DNA from: Oikopleura dioica
Lineage: Eukaryota; Chordata; Appendicularia; Copelata; Oikopleuridae
DNA length: 64,000 nt
NCBI GenBank assembly: GCA_907165135.1
Contig: OU015566.1
Location: 12,880,157-12,944,156, forward strand
Direction: 5' to 3'
The position numbers and the translations under genes were made by a program. The notes beneath the pieces were generated by a model. It saw only the letters and a list, made by a program, of their open reading frames with translations. It ran no database searches and had not been told where the DNA came from. Positions 20,601 to 31,700 of this stretch are shown piece after piece (positions within the stretch are counted from its first letter, which is position 1; each line of letters begins with the position of its first letter).

Positions 20601-22646
20601 CCGCCTGGCTTTAGCGGCGAAGAATGCCAAGTCACGCCTTGTACTCCAGAGCCTTGCTTGAATAATGGTACATGTGCTGTTGATGCATCTTCATATACCT
20701 GCACATGCCCGCCCGGCTACTCAGGAAGTGACTGCGAGATTACTCCCTGTACGCCTCTTCCTTGTCAGAACAATGGGACTTGCTCAGAAGATGCTGATTC
20801 TTACGTCTGTACCTGTCCGCCCGGCTACTCAGGAACTGATTGCGAGATAACACCCTGTACGTCTCTTCCATGCCAGAATAATGGAACTTGCTCAGAAGAT
20901 GCTGATTCTTACGTCTGTACTTGTCCGCCCGGCTACTCAGGAACTGACTGCGAGATTACTCCCTGTACGCCTCTTCCATGTCAGAACAATGGAACTTGCT
21001 CAGAAGATGCTGATTCTTACGTCTGTACCTGTCCGCCCGGCTACTCAGGAACTGACTGCGAGATAACACCCTGTACGCCTCTTCCTTGTCAAAACAATGG
21101 GACTTGCTCAGAAGTTGCTGACTCTTACGTCTGTACCTGCCCTCCCGGCTACTCAGGAACTGACTGCGAGATAACACCTTGTACGTCTCTTCCATGCCAG
21201 AATAATGGAACTTGCTCAGAAGATGCTGATTCTTACGTCTGTACTTGTCCGCCCGGCTACTCAGGAACTGACTGCGAGATAACACCCTGTACGTCTCTTC
21301 CATGCCAGAATAATGGAACTTGTGCTATTGATGGAGCTTCTTACACGTGCACATGCCCAGCTGGATACACTGGTGCCAACTGCGAAGAAGATCCCTGTTT
21401 TAGCGAACCTTGCTTTGGCAATTCAACCTGCAATGTCGTCGGCTCATCGTATCAGTGTGACTGCCCGATCGACTATTCTGGAATTCATTGCGAGATCTGG
21501 CAGTGCTCGACATTGATCTGCTTAAACAATGGAACTGCAACATACAACAACACAAATGATGGATGCGAGTGCGAATGCATCTCCGAAGAAACTCCAGAAG
21601 GCAATTTTACTTATGTCGGTGACCACTGCGAGTATCGCTTCCCAGGAGTTTGTATTCCCTCGCCATGCGGCAATGGAACGTGCGTCGAGCTAACTCAAAC
21701 TTTACACGATTGCGCCTGTGACTTCGGCTACCAGGGCGAAAACTGTGACCAAGTGTGCAATACAACAATCTCCGGCAGATTGGACATTTCGATTGTTATT
21801 GACACCTCTGGCTCGCTGACATCGGCACCGAATAAAGATCAAGTGCTCATGAACTTTACAAATAATCTCGCCAACATGTACGATACTGTCAATCAAGTAA
21901 GATGCTCATTATCTATCGTTTATTATTTTGAATCTAGGTCAAAATTGGCTTGACAAGCTTTTCCGAATCAGCAGTCCTGGAAATGCCATTGGATTTCTAC
22001 AATCAATTAGAGCTTCAAGATGGTGTTTCAAATATGAGTAAGCCATAACCTGAAAACCATTTACTAACCTTATCTAGCTTGGCAAGGAAGCTTTACGAAC
22101 ATCACTTCAGGAGTAGAAACAGCCTTCAACGACATGGATACGACAGATTCTGTTGACGATGTATTCATTATTCAGCTTCAATGTTTATCGATTTTCTAGG
22201 TGATGATTTTGATCACAGATGGATTCCAGTCGACAAACACAACGGCAATGTTTCAATTGATAGATCAGGTAAAAGCATCAGGGGTTCGACTGATCGCGCT
22301 TGGTTTTTTCGGCGATTTCGCGTTCTACTCACCGAATCTGTACTTGATGACGAACGAAGTCTATCACGCAGCCAACTATGCGGAACTATTGGCAATTGAC
22401 AACACGATCTTTGAGACCATTTGCTCTGATGGTGTCATCCCCAATGGTGTAGCCGCTGGCGAGAGTGCTAGTGACTTTGAAAAGACCGTAAGAAGAATAG
22501 TTTGATTTCGATTTGCTTATTTCTAATATTAGTTTACGGATGTCAACGCTACCGAAGTTTTCATGATGCAAGCAGCTCATGACTTTTTCGATTTGAACGG
22601 TGATTTTCCATCGTGGATCCAGAGCATTGTCCCTGGATTGAGCTAG
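17621..22646 (+). CDS. Secreted PLA2-like / EGF-repeat / poly-Thr / vWA protein
   Basis: Seven exons give a 1,587-residue protein; the exon lengths sum exactly in frame. Residues 1-32 are a signal peptide (KFLFLAG, LLILSSVAAQ) that needs a GA-AG intron at 17670-17728. Residues ~55-110 resemble secreted phospholipase A2 (NYGCWC, GKPVDDVDKLCHKHFRC), but the calcium-loop glycines are lost and the Asp after the catalytic His is Phe, so it is probably inactive. Five EGF-like repeats follow, then about 150 mostly threonine residues (~421-575), about 21 more EGF repeats, and a C-terminal vWA domain (from ~1352) with the MIDAS motif DTSGS and MILITDG. This is an extracellular matrix or mucin-like adhesion protein. 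The mix of modules recalls larvacean house proteins; that link is inference. The stop is at 22644-22646. Confidence 0.85.
18978..19443 (+). repeat. Poly-threonine coding microsatellite (ACN triplets)
   Basis: About 155 consecutive codons, nearly all ACA, ACT, ACC or ACG, with a few Ser, Ile and Ala codons. The frame is open and joins EGF repeats on both sides, so it encodes a mucin-like, presumably O-glycosylated spacer. The middle (about 19190-19340) is a purer ACAACAACT 9-base repeat, suggesting recent slippage. The reverse strand reads as poly-valine, an artefact. Confidence 0.95.
19661..20653 (+). repeat. 108-bp tandem EGF-repeat array with 216-bp higher-order period
   Basis: Nine nearly identical 36-residue EGF units (CTPEPCLNNGTC, CPPGFSGEECQ). 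The start points 19661 and 19769 give the 108-base spacing. From about 19980 the units alternate between Asn-Ser-Gly and Asn-Asn-Gly versions with matching silent differences, three times, so a 216-base pair of units was duplicated recently. Confidence 0.9.
20725..21340 (+). repeat. Second 108-bp EGF-repeat array
   Basis: Five to six nearly identical units of a different EGF subtype (PCQNNGTCSEDADSYVC, CPPGYSGTDCE). The two arrays are adjacent but internally homogeneous, showing two independent rounds of tandem duplication. Confidence 0.88.
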
Positions 22647-22888
22647 TCAACAGCTAGTCGACTGGTAAGAAAGATGATTCCGAAGCTGCCTGACCAACAG
22701 ATTCTTTTCATCTCTCTTACCTACCACTTCATTTCTTCGATCCGGCCCGCGCATTGTGGCTGGACTGCGAACCCTGCCTGTAAAAACAATTTCACTTGTA
22801 TTCTTCCGTATCTGCGCCCAGATATTCGTTTTTTGTACAGTTTGCTAGTTTATTTATTCATTCATTTCGCCAATTTCTGTATATTAAT

Positions 22889-23024
22889 GCCTTTTATACT
22901 TTTCTTTTTTCATCGTCGCTTCCAAGATCAGCTTCATCGTGACCTTTTTTCGTTCCCAAAATTAATAAAAAATTCGATTGACCACCGAATACCGGTATAA
23001 TCGTCATTTATTCCGGATTCTATG
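22889..23024 (+). repeat. Direct repeat, copy A (3' region of the vWA gene)
   Basis: About 130 bases containing TTCATCGTCGCTTCCAAGAT and TTGACCACCGAATA, repeated with modest divergence at 23640-23771. It includes an AATTAATAAAAAA tract that may serve as a polyadenylation region. Confidence 0.8.
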
Positions 23025-23198
23025 CATCTTTCTTTTCATCGAAAGAGGCGGCGGGAGAAGTTGTTGTTGTCTTGTGCGTCAACGAGGCGCAATTCTCGAA
23101 CAGTTTCGAGCGGAGGTGGCCTTTCTCGAAGAAAAATTGAGGAGGTGGCTAACAGACCAACCAGCTGCTCAGATACGCTTGTCACGTGCTGATCCAGG

Positions 23199-23207
23199 TA
23201 TAAATAG
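23199..23207 (+). promoter_or_regulatory. TATA box candidate TATAAATAG
   Basis: A consensus TATA box 137 bases upstream of the fumarase-fragment ATG, preceded by a CACGTG E-box (about 23182-23187). It suggests that the fragment could be transcribed. Confidence 0.45.
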
Positions 23208-23335
23208 CCCTGACCCAGCCAGAAAAGCTCATTATTAAAAAAAAATAAATCGAGAGAAGGAGCAAATAGAGAATAAAGAGGGTAATATAATTCATAACTA
23301 TGAATTTTTAAACAAAATTCTAAGAGTTATCCTGA

Positions 23336-23622
23336 ATGGGGATCGAGACCGTGGGCGAGATGGAGGTGCCAAAAGACAAGCTCTATGGCTGCCAGACCGC
23401 GCGATCGATGAAAAATTTCCCCATTGGCGGCGAGGCTGATAAGATGCCCCGACAAATCATCCAGGTAATTTTTAATAAAACTTTACTTATTCTAACCCCG
23501 TCATTAGGCTTTTGGCTCTCGGACAGGATTTCTCTGTATACGTCAAGCAGCTCGACAACGGAATTGCTACTCTTCCGCGAGTCTACGAACTTGCCATCGG
23601 TGGTGCCTACTGTCCAAAATAA
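23336..23622 (+). pseudogene. Fumarate hydratase fragment
   Basis: The first part reads VGEMEVPKDKLYGCQTARS and KNFPIGGEADKMP, matching the N-terminal core of class II fumarase (GELKVP.DKYYGAQT.RS..NFKIGG). After a GT-AG intron of about 44 nt the sequence begins as AFG, but then only RVYELAIGG is recognisable, and in a different frame; that motif lies far downstream in real fumarase. The middle of the enzyme, including its substrate-binding residues, is absent and the frame is broken. It therefore looks like a truncated, internally deleted copy. It sits between two ~130-bp direct repeats. A short expressed transcript is possible, but not an enzyme. Confidence 0.8.
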
Positions 23623-23639
23623 TATCCACTTCTGTACCA

Positions 23640-23771
23640 TGCCTTTTTACTATCCTTTTTCATCGTCGCTTCCAAGATCAGCTATATTGTGACCTTTTTC
23701 CGTTTTCAATAATTAATAAAAAAATTTCTTTGACCACCGAATATTAACGTCATTTATTACGGATTCTCGCA
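23640..23771 (+). repeat. Direct repeat, copy B (after the fumarase fragment)
   Basis: The second copy of the segment at 22889-23024, starting 18 bases after the stop of the fumarase fragment. The shared core is TTCATCGTCGCTTCCAAGAT, and the order of blocks is the same, so the pair arose by segmental duplication. Confidence 0.8.
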
Positions 23772-23791
23772 GGATCAAAAAGGCAGGATGT

Positions 23792-24380
23792 TTAATTATA
23801 CTTAGCGCAGAATTTTTCAGCCTGAAGCAGAGTCTTGCGGCAGTTTCGTCGCCACCAAACAGTGACGGATCGTCCGTCGTGGCAGGTTACCGTGTATTCT
23901 AGGGAAAAATAAGGTGTTTGAAACCATATAAAATCTCATACTGCTCGCTCCTGCACATTCCATGCTTCCGATTCTCTCGTAATGCTTCTCTGTCTCTGCA
24001 TTTGGCTCGCAAGTTCTCAAGCACTTCGTGTCAGTCCTCTTAGCTGGAGCTTTTGGCTTCTTGTAAGATGATGAAGGTTCACGGTGGTAAGTAATTCTCA
24101 AGTCGTTCTTCTGAGTCGCCCAAGCTGGAAAGCTTGGTCGAGCAAGAGGGCCAACTCCGAAATTGAGCAGACTGCTCATTCGATCGGCGAAGGGAAGACC
24201 ACGAGAAGCGCCAAATCTAGCAAGACCACTGTCCGCATTGTAACTTTTGTAAGCTTCTGACCACTGTCTCTTCACAGTTTCAAAATCAGAGCCAAACGTT
24301 TTGCTAAAAGTTTGCTCGAGTGGCTTGTATTGACGTTTCATAGGGTCTGATTTCCGGTTTGATGATCCAGCGTTGCACAT
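23792..24380 (-). CDS. Unrecognised protein with Cys-containing C-terminus
   Basis: Two exons: ATG at 24380 and a GTATGA...CCTAG intron near 23896-23942, ending at 23792. The N-terminal half is basic and Ser-rich (QTFSKTFGSDFETV, RRQ-like segments) and the C-terminus carries several cysteines in YTVTCHDGRSVTVWW and RNCRKTLLQAEKFC. I do not recognise the family. The Cys-spaced tail resembles in pattern the Cys-containing segments of the gene just upstream on the same strand, so the two may be related. There is no signal peptide at this start; an upstream exon could supply one. A TATA-like ACTATAAAAATG lies about 125 bases upstream. Confidence 0.5.
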
Positions 24381-24591
24381 TCCCTTTTTTCAGTTTTTTT
24401 TCTGTATGATACATTAAGTTCCCTTTCTTATAAATTAAAACTATCCTTAGCTTTTCTTTTCAGCGTTTTGGCAAGTTTTTTTGTCTTCGGACATTTTCGT
24501 TTCATTTTTATAGTGAATTTCGGCTCTCCCTTTCTCTGGTATAAGCCATCTTCAAGAGGGTTTTATTGCGATTGATTTTTGTTTAAAAATT

Positions 24592-25200
24592 TTAGGCTTT
24601 TCGGAGACTAAAAATGCTAAAGCAAAGTATTTTAAAACCCGTAGCATTAGTCAAATCGCAAAAGAAGATAATCTTTCCGTACTCTTCTTTGTAGTCTGCT
24701 CCCTCTCCGAGAATAGCGAGAATATAATCAGGGATTTTACACTGTCTTGGTGGCTTAGTTGGCGGTGGAGGTGGCTGGCATGTTTGTCCATTGGCTTTCA
24801 GTGTAGCGATGTATTGTTGAGAAAGTTGGATGACAGTGTCTTTATCGGCACAGTCGGACTAGAGAGAAATTTTAATGAAGGAGTTTAGGAGTGAAAACTT
24901 ACAGATTTTGCGGCCACTTTGACATTATTTTCGCTCTCGATAACGTATCCATTTTTCTCTGTTTCGCAGTAGAACTTGAACCTTGCTTCGTCATCAGAGT
25001 TTTCGCAAGCGACTTTGAGATCTTCTGTTGCTCCAATATTGTGTTTTGCGCCGGTGAGGACACTGAGCATCAACGAAGTACATTGCGCACAGGGGTCGAT
25101 TTTTGGTGCTTCCGTTGTTGTTGTCTCTTTGGTTGGAGTTTCTTAATTCAGTTAGCTCTCTAATGTCGCATTCGATGAATGCTATAAAAATGATTGCCAA
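24592..25200 (-). CDS. Probable secreted Cys-rich protein, 5' end uncertain
   Basis: An open frame reads TKETTTTEAPKIDPCAQC, then EARFKFYCETEKNGYV and, after a GT-AG intron (about 24856-24900), SDCADKDTVIQLSQQYIATL, a Pro-rich linker (CQPPPPPTKPPRQC) and YGKIIFFCDLTNATG, ending at 24592. Regular cysteine spacing plus a short Thr-rich spacer points to an extracellular protein. The start is not fixed: a hydrophobic MAIIFIAFI at 25200 could begin a signal peptide if a short intron follows. The function is unknown. Neighbouring matrix-like genes make a house or extracellular role conceivable, but that is only inference. Confidence 0.45.
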
Positions 25201-26626
25201 GATTTCTCCGGCGAAATAGAGCTAAAAAGTCTCAACCTCGCCATCGAAATTCAAATAGTAAATGAGTCTCTTCTACTCTTTCTGATAGAAAGAAAAAAAC
25301 AGACTGAGCTCGCACGGCTTTGCAGCATAACTTAAATGTGAAACAAGATCTTTCTAGGATTACAAACGCATCGGGGAGGATAATATTTGCGACATTCCGT
25401 AGTAGCGCGCAAGATAAACTCAGTGTCAAGTTAAAATAATGACTTTTTGAGGAATGAGTTCGAGGGATTACGAAAAGCAGCTTCCACTTCTTACTCTCAC
25501 AGAAAAGTTCAGTCAAGGAAATTTTGTTAAAGAAAAGCAATGCACCCTAATCTGACAGCGTAATGAAGAACCTGCTCTTTAAATCTTCTGCGAATAAAGG
25601 ACAAGAAGAAAAATACGAAAACTATGATTTCGTAGATTATGAGTGTTTTTAAATGTTTAAATTGTATTTTATTCTTTTTTATTCAGGGGAGCAAACGGGA
25701 TAGGCGGGCGGGTTAGTCGGACGAATGTTTTGTTTTTTAATAATTTTAGACAATTGAGACGATATTTGTTGGGTAGGCCGTTGGTCGGACCAAGCGTAGT
25801 GTTTGTGAGCGTGTGATTGCTTGTACAGAGCGCTGGTTGGTCAATGTACAAAGCGAGCGCGCCACCTAGCAAGCACACACGGCGAAGCGGGCAGCTCGTG
25901 TGGTAGGCGACCTCGTGTGTTCATAAAAATCAATTAGACAATGGTCGGAATGGCTAAACGAGAGTTTTTCAGCTGCCAAGCTGGAATGATTAGTAGTCCA
26001 CTTTTTAAAAACTAATTTAGGACGTGTTTTTTATAATTTTGCTATTTTTAATAAGCGTGTCCGCACCCACACAGACGCCGTGTCCAGATTTTGTTTTTCT
26101 GTTTTATTTTTTGTGAGACGTTTAGGGCACACAGGGCAGGTAGGCAAGCAGAAAGTCGCCGTCTTTTAGGAGGAATCCGTCTTCTCCAATGTAAGGCTTT
26201 TGACAATAAGCGGGGTTGAAACTGAGGCGACGATGGAAAGGTTTCTGTTTGGGAAAAAGGCTTTGCACCGTTGCCAGGATAAGAAACTAAAGCAGACTTG
26301 GGGTTTTGGGAGAAGATGTGCTAAAAGACGGGGCGGGAACTTTCCGGCAGGTTCGAACCTAAATGTGCTGAACTTCGAACGTTCGGAAGAGGGTACAGGC
26401 CGAAGCACGGAAGGAGAGAGTTTTTAAGTACTATCAGAGAGAGAGGGAGAGTAGTAAAGAGCAACTAGAAAGCAGGGACTTGTTCGTTCCCAAGCGTTTA
26501 CTCAAGTTGTGGTTTTATATCATTACTTGTTAAAGTTAATTTTTATGTTTTTGATGACTTCGGCATGTTAAAAAGAGGTAAATGAGGTCACGGGGTCAAT
26601 AGGGCCGCAATCCATGAGAAGAGAGG
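25201..26626. other. Intergenic, no gene recognised
   Basis: About 1.4 kb. The part from 25650 to 26450 is GC-richer, with G-rich plus-strand runs and a palindrome TTCGAACGTTCGGAA (about 26374). Reading frames on both strands lack recognisable motifs. It may include 3' untranslated sequence of the IAP gene or a non-coding transcript. Confidence 0.4.
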
Positions 26627-28709
26627 TCACGAGAGGAAAACGTCGATTACGTTTTGAATGCGCTCTCGGCAGACGTGACAGTTCTGAAGATTGAATAAGG
26701 ATGGAGTGAGAGAATTAAGGGAGTTACCTCGAGTTGTGGAGCGCAAGCGGGACAGGCGCTTAGATGGCGGCATGGAAGGAAACAAACTGTGGCTAAATTT
26801 GAAAGGCACACTTTACACTCATGTTGGCGACGTAGATGATCGTAAGTTCTGAAAGAAGATTAATGGCGAAAGATGGTGGAGTGCTTACAATCGTCGTTCA
26901 TCCTCGGACAAGCCTTCGAAATTGTCTGGTAGAGGTTCAGGAGCTCGATGATTGATGCTGTTCCGATTCGGAATTGTGTATGGAGAGATGCGAGAGTTTT
27001 GCGACTGAAATCAAGATTAAGAGAACTGCGCAGATGGCGATTTGGATAGTTACCAGAAGAATCGGCGAGCGACGCGAATTGATCAAGCGTTGAGAAGGAA
27101 AAGAAGGCGATTGGCGGGCAACAATCGCGGTCGACGGGGAGCTAGTCATGTTGCGGATTGGCGACGGACTCATGAATTCTGAGTTGAAGCCGTTGCGCAG
27201 TGACGTCACTGAAATTGGGGAGTAGCGGTTTGGATGAGGGCTGTAAACGAGGTCATAAATTATCTTCTTATAATACACTGGTAGCTGATAAAATATGCAA
27301 ATTAGGGGCGATACTAATTCATGACACTGGCCTTGTTGCGCTGCTCGAGCGTGAAACGGTAGTGAGTGGCGAATGTATAGAGTTCCTCACAGGGTTGACG
27401 ATCGACAGAGGTATGTCAGTAATGAGCGGAGGAGGAGAAGCGAGTGTGGAGCGAGGAGGAGTAGCTGGACGTGGAGTGTCGGCTTGAACTGGAACAAAAG
27501 AGCGACTAGAGGGCGGAGTGGGATGACTTGATGCTGAGACGATAGGGCTGGACCCCAGACCTAGAATTGATCAGTTATATCAACGAAGAAAAAGGAGAAA
27601 GGTTACTTCTCCGGCGCATTGACGGATCCGTAGTGGTGGGCGGCGGCCTTCTTTGACCCGTCTGCTGATTGATCAAGCTAAAACAGTGTCTGTTTATTAC
27701 AGTGGATCTACTGCGAGTGGTATCACCTAGCGTAGGGCCCTGTCACTAGATACTCAGCGCCTTTATCAAGCACGATGAAGGCGCACGCAGGGTTGTTCTT
27801 GACGTGCTCCTTCCAAACATCATCCCCGGGCGACCATCTGGCGAGCGTCACCCCGCTGAGAAAACGTAATCAGTTTCTTTTCTTATGTAAAGCCGAGGCA
27901 ATAATAAAAAATAACAAAAATACAATAAAGCGATCACAATGACTTTTTAGGTCAGCGGCAAAAAGTTAAAGCGAACATATCTACAGCAATTTGCGCACCG
28001 CCGATAAGCGCTAAAGCCGAATGCGTATTAGGTTTAAGCTTACCAGTAATAGCAAGTGACCGAATCTCGGTCCTCTGAGCCCGGATTTGAAAAGAATCCA
28101 CATTCAGCGAATTCTTGCGGCGTCGGGGACATGGCAGGATTTGCCCGAAGACGATCTTGAAATGAGGCTTCACGAGCGCTAAAATTTCAGTTTTCAAAGT
28201 CGAAACTTTCAATATTTAATAATTCATTGATTAATATAATTCTCGATAACAACATACGCAACATTGCTGAATTCCTCTCGCTTTGGAAGGACGAGCAGTG
28301 GACGCAGAAATGGACAATTCTTGAAGTGCTCCTTATGCTCCTCTGAATTATAAATTGGCATCAGAATGGTTGAGAGAGATAGAGAAGATCTACCTAATGG
28401 GTTGTCCCCCTCGCGCCAGGATTTGAACCGGCCTTGGCAGTAGTCGCAGCGCACTTGGTCGTCCGGCCCTTCATACTGAAATTAAATTAGTCCAAGGCCC
28501 TAATTAGTGAGTAGATCTGCTCAAGAGGGCCCCTTTCCCATTTACTTGGCAATTTCAAATTCAATATGCTATAAAAAAGGGAGCGACACTGTTAATGGAC
28601 CTACTCGAAATCCGGCGAGGGCAAGCGCTTCATTGGACACTGGACAAAAGCCCGGCTCAAAGGAAGATAATCTGTTGACGTAAGCTCGGTCCCGTTTTGG
28701 ATAAGACAT
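26627..28709 (-). CDS. Inhibitor of apoptosis protein: two BIR domains plus RING
   Basis: IAPs bind caspases or related partners through BIR domains and ubiquitinate them through the RING. The ATG is at 28709. BIR1 reads SFEPGF, LAGFRYEGPDDQVRCDYC, WREGDNPLEEHKEHFKNC with all zinc ligands. BIR2 reads PTPQEFAECGFF, SVTCYYC, LARWSPGDDVWKEHVKNNPAC. A Ser/Pro-rich linker of about 200 residues follows, then the C-terminal RING ECKVCLSNLATVCFLPCRHL, CPAC, CHVCRERI and the typical final TFLS-like VIDVFLS, ending at 26627. Introns are short GT-AG. There is no CARD. The layout (two BIRs, RING at the very end) resembles insect DIAP1 and vertebrate BIRC family members. The gene starts only 82 bases after the PELP1-like gene ends on the same strand, close enough to share a transcript. 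Confidence 0.9.
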
Positions 28710-28791
28710 GACGCATCATCTCATTCTAAACATAATCTCGACTGATCAGCTGGTTTTGCATCAGCTGGGCAAGCAAAAAATACATTATTCT

Positions 28792-31700
28792 TCAAGGAGT
28801 CATGGAAGGATTAAACATTCCCATCAGGCGTTTTAACTCTTCGCTAGGCTCAACTTGAGGTGCATCTGTGACTTCTTTCTCTGCTTTATCTCCTTCTTTG
28901 TCGTGCTTGACGTTCGTTTGACTGATAATGACTGAGAAAGAAAGTGGTAAACTGACAGAGTTACGAGCGGTAAAATTACTTGATGGTTCTTCCAGTCGCC
29001 GAATTTTCGATGGAACAACTTCGATAGTTTCCATTTCTGCGTTCTGATCTTCCATTTCTTCTCCAAACGATTCTTCCCCGCTGTCGAATGGTTCCGGCTC
29101 CATATCTTGTGGAACGTCTTCAGTACTTGCTTCTTGTGTATCTTAATTTTTCAGTGAATTGGACTGAATGGATCCGGCTTGAGTAACTTACCACTCTGTT
29201 CGGCATTCTGCGAGTCAGATTCATAGTCACTTCCTTCACAATTCTCGGCGTTTTTGTTTTTCAAACTGGTCTCTTCTTCATTTTCTCGAACCGCGAGGGA
29301 CGGCCGCCTGCGCGCGCCAACTCCCTTTTGCGCCGATGGCGTAAGATCTACCTCCATGCCGTGCTCTCTGGCTCCATTTGTGGGCACGCAGACGCCGCTT
29401 TGCGTGCCCAGCTTTTCTAGCTTTGACTCGAGTCGTTTTAGCCCGCTGGCTATTGTTTGTAACGATGTGTTTTCTTCGTCTGATTTCTTCATTGGTTTCA
29501 AATTCAACCGCAGCTCGTTCGAATCAGCATCGTTCTTGATTAATTGAAATCTATGAAATGGCCGTTGAAGACGCGTCGTCGTATTCAACAATGACCGTGC
29601 CGCCGCCTTGGCCACCGGAGAACGGCTAAAATAAATTATTGAATATTGTGTCTCCGCGTGAACTTGGGTCTCGCCGAAATTGCCAAGTGAATCAAATGCT
29701 ATCGATAGAATAATCTATAGGGTTTTTCACGGGAACGGCGCGGCGCGCTCCGGGCCTTCCACCGCCAAAATCGAACTCTTATTTTTGATCAAAAATGAAA
29801 ATTTAAATTATCAAACGTACTAATTAAAGGTCGCAGATTCCAAATATCGAATGTTTATTCTATATAAATTTCAAATTATGCCGAAAAATCACTTTTTGCA
29901 CAAATTTTCTTACTTTTCTCCCGGAGTACACCAAAATACACCTCTGATTTTGAGATATGATTGATAATAGACCTTTATTACTTATCTCTCAAAAATTCAG
30001 AATTCAGCAACATTCAGCAGATACTCAAACTGAGGCTTAACTAATCGGAAGGGCCTGGGCGCGAGCTTATTTACAGAGCGCCCGGGGAGCAGTCCGAACC
30101 TTTTTGCTCAAGGTGACAAAATCAGGTGGTTCGATGCTGAAATCCGGGGATTTCCGATTTTGGTATTTTTGGAATCAGTGGGTCAAATTTAGTCTACAGT
30201 GTGAATTTCAGAAACATAGCATAACTTTGAAATTCCCGTGAGAAACCCTAATAATCTATATTTCAACGAAATGGGACAGGATCAGTGTTTTATGCAGAAA
30301 CGCATAATTCATTCTCGTTTCGCAACTTAATTAAGGATCGCCCTGCGTTATAAATATTAAGAAATGCCGTAAGCGAAAGGATGGATAAAAGAATTTTTAA
30401 TGAAAATCCCGTAACTTCAATTTTCTGGTCATATAGCTGTAAAACTGTCTATTCTTTACTTTAGTAGCTGCGCGGGTAAACATACCTGCTGAGATACAGC
30501 CTCGCCAATTGCCTGGCGAGCAACAAAGGCGTCGGAAATTTGCTATTGGTGAGCTGAACGAGCTCTTGAACGATTTTCAGGAGCTCTGGGATCGTCTCAC
30601 TTGCGCTGCTAACTTGAGAGTTGTCCACGAGTGTTCTGAAAATCGTGGAAGTGGCGTCGACGAGTAAATTTGGCTTCACATAAGTGCCGTATGCTTTTTG
30701 AAAACCTTCGCCAATTATCGAGTTTAGTAAAGTTTACTCTCGTTAAAAAAACCAAAGAATCGATCATAAAAAGTGTCTCAAAAATATTTTCGTCGCTGAA
30801 AAAATGAACGAAAGTGCACGTGCCTATCTCTTTTTGAAAGCCTCTGTTTCTCTAATTTCCCTCGAATTGGTGACGTATTCCCTGTAACAAAGCTTCTGAG
30901 CAAGGCGATGTCTTTGATCTCCGGCTACAAAGAAAATGAAAAAAAAGTTAAACACGGAATGGTGAATGCTTTGGTAGTTAGAATCTGCGACTCGGTATTA
31001 AATATTCACATACGCGAGTAAATTTGATGTGAAATCCGCGATCGATTGACTACTTATCTCCTTTTATTTTTCAATATCTAAAAGCTTGGCCTTTCGGAGC
31101 AGGGGCCAGTTGTGAAAAGAAAAAGAAAAAAATAGAAGAAAAAGATAATGGAAGTATTCATAAACGAGTAGTTTATTGATGATCGGATATTCTGAGATTA
31201 GGGAGTGTATTTTTTCTCATTCTGAAGAGCTGACGCGCTACAGATTATATCAAAAGCCTTCTTATAAAAAGGGATATTATAAAGACACAAATTTGATGGT
31301 AATCTTTTTGCTGACGTCTTTAATTTTTTAATTTTAGGCAATCCTGAGATTCAAAGATCGATCGAAGTTTTTCTACAGAAATGATCGTCGATAGCAACAT
31401 AAATAAGTCTCTCCAGATTCGAACTGTATTGTCTAAGACAATTTATACCTTTTGAAGTTTTTTCAAAATCTTTAGCGCAAGCTTCTCAAAATTTTTCGTT
31501 CTATGAAGTGATCCAAGCACTCCAAGTTGATTAATCCATTCAAGTAACGTCTCTTCAATCGCATCGGCCACTCCAGCTTTATCCGCTGCGTATAAGCCCG
31601 ACAAGACTTCCGCGACGTTATTGTTGACGAGAAGCAGCTCTTGACTGTAGGATTTAACGATGGAAAGTGCGAGCGAGCTGAGTAGTCTCAGCACGGCAGG

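Noticed and set aside
19476-20630. Minus-strand 384-codon frame with regular Ala/Arg repeats
   Set aside because: It is the antisense shadow of the 108-bp EGF array; the repeat keeps it open. The plus strand carries EGF cysteines, signal peptide and vWA, so that is the coding strand.
19661-21340. Regularly spaced repeats that could suggest a CRISPR array
   Set aside because: The units are contiguous, coding and have no unique spacers; this is a eukaryotic EGF gene.
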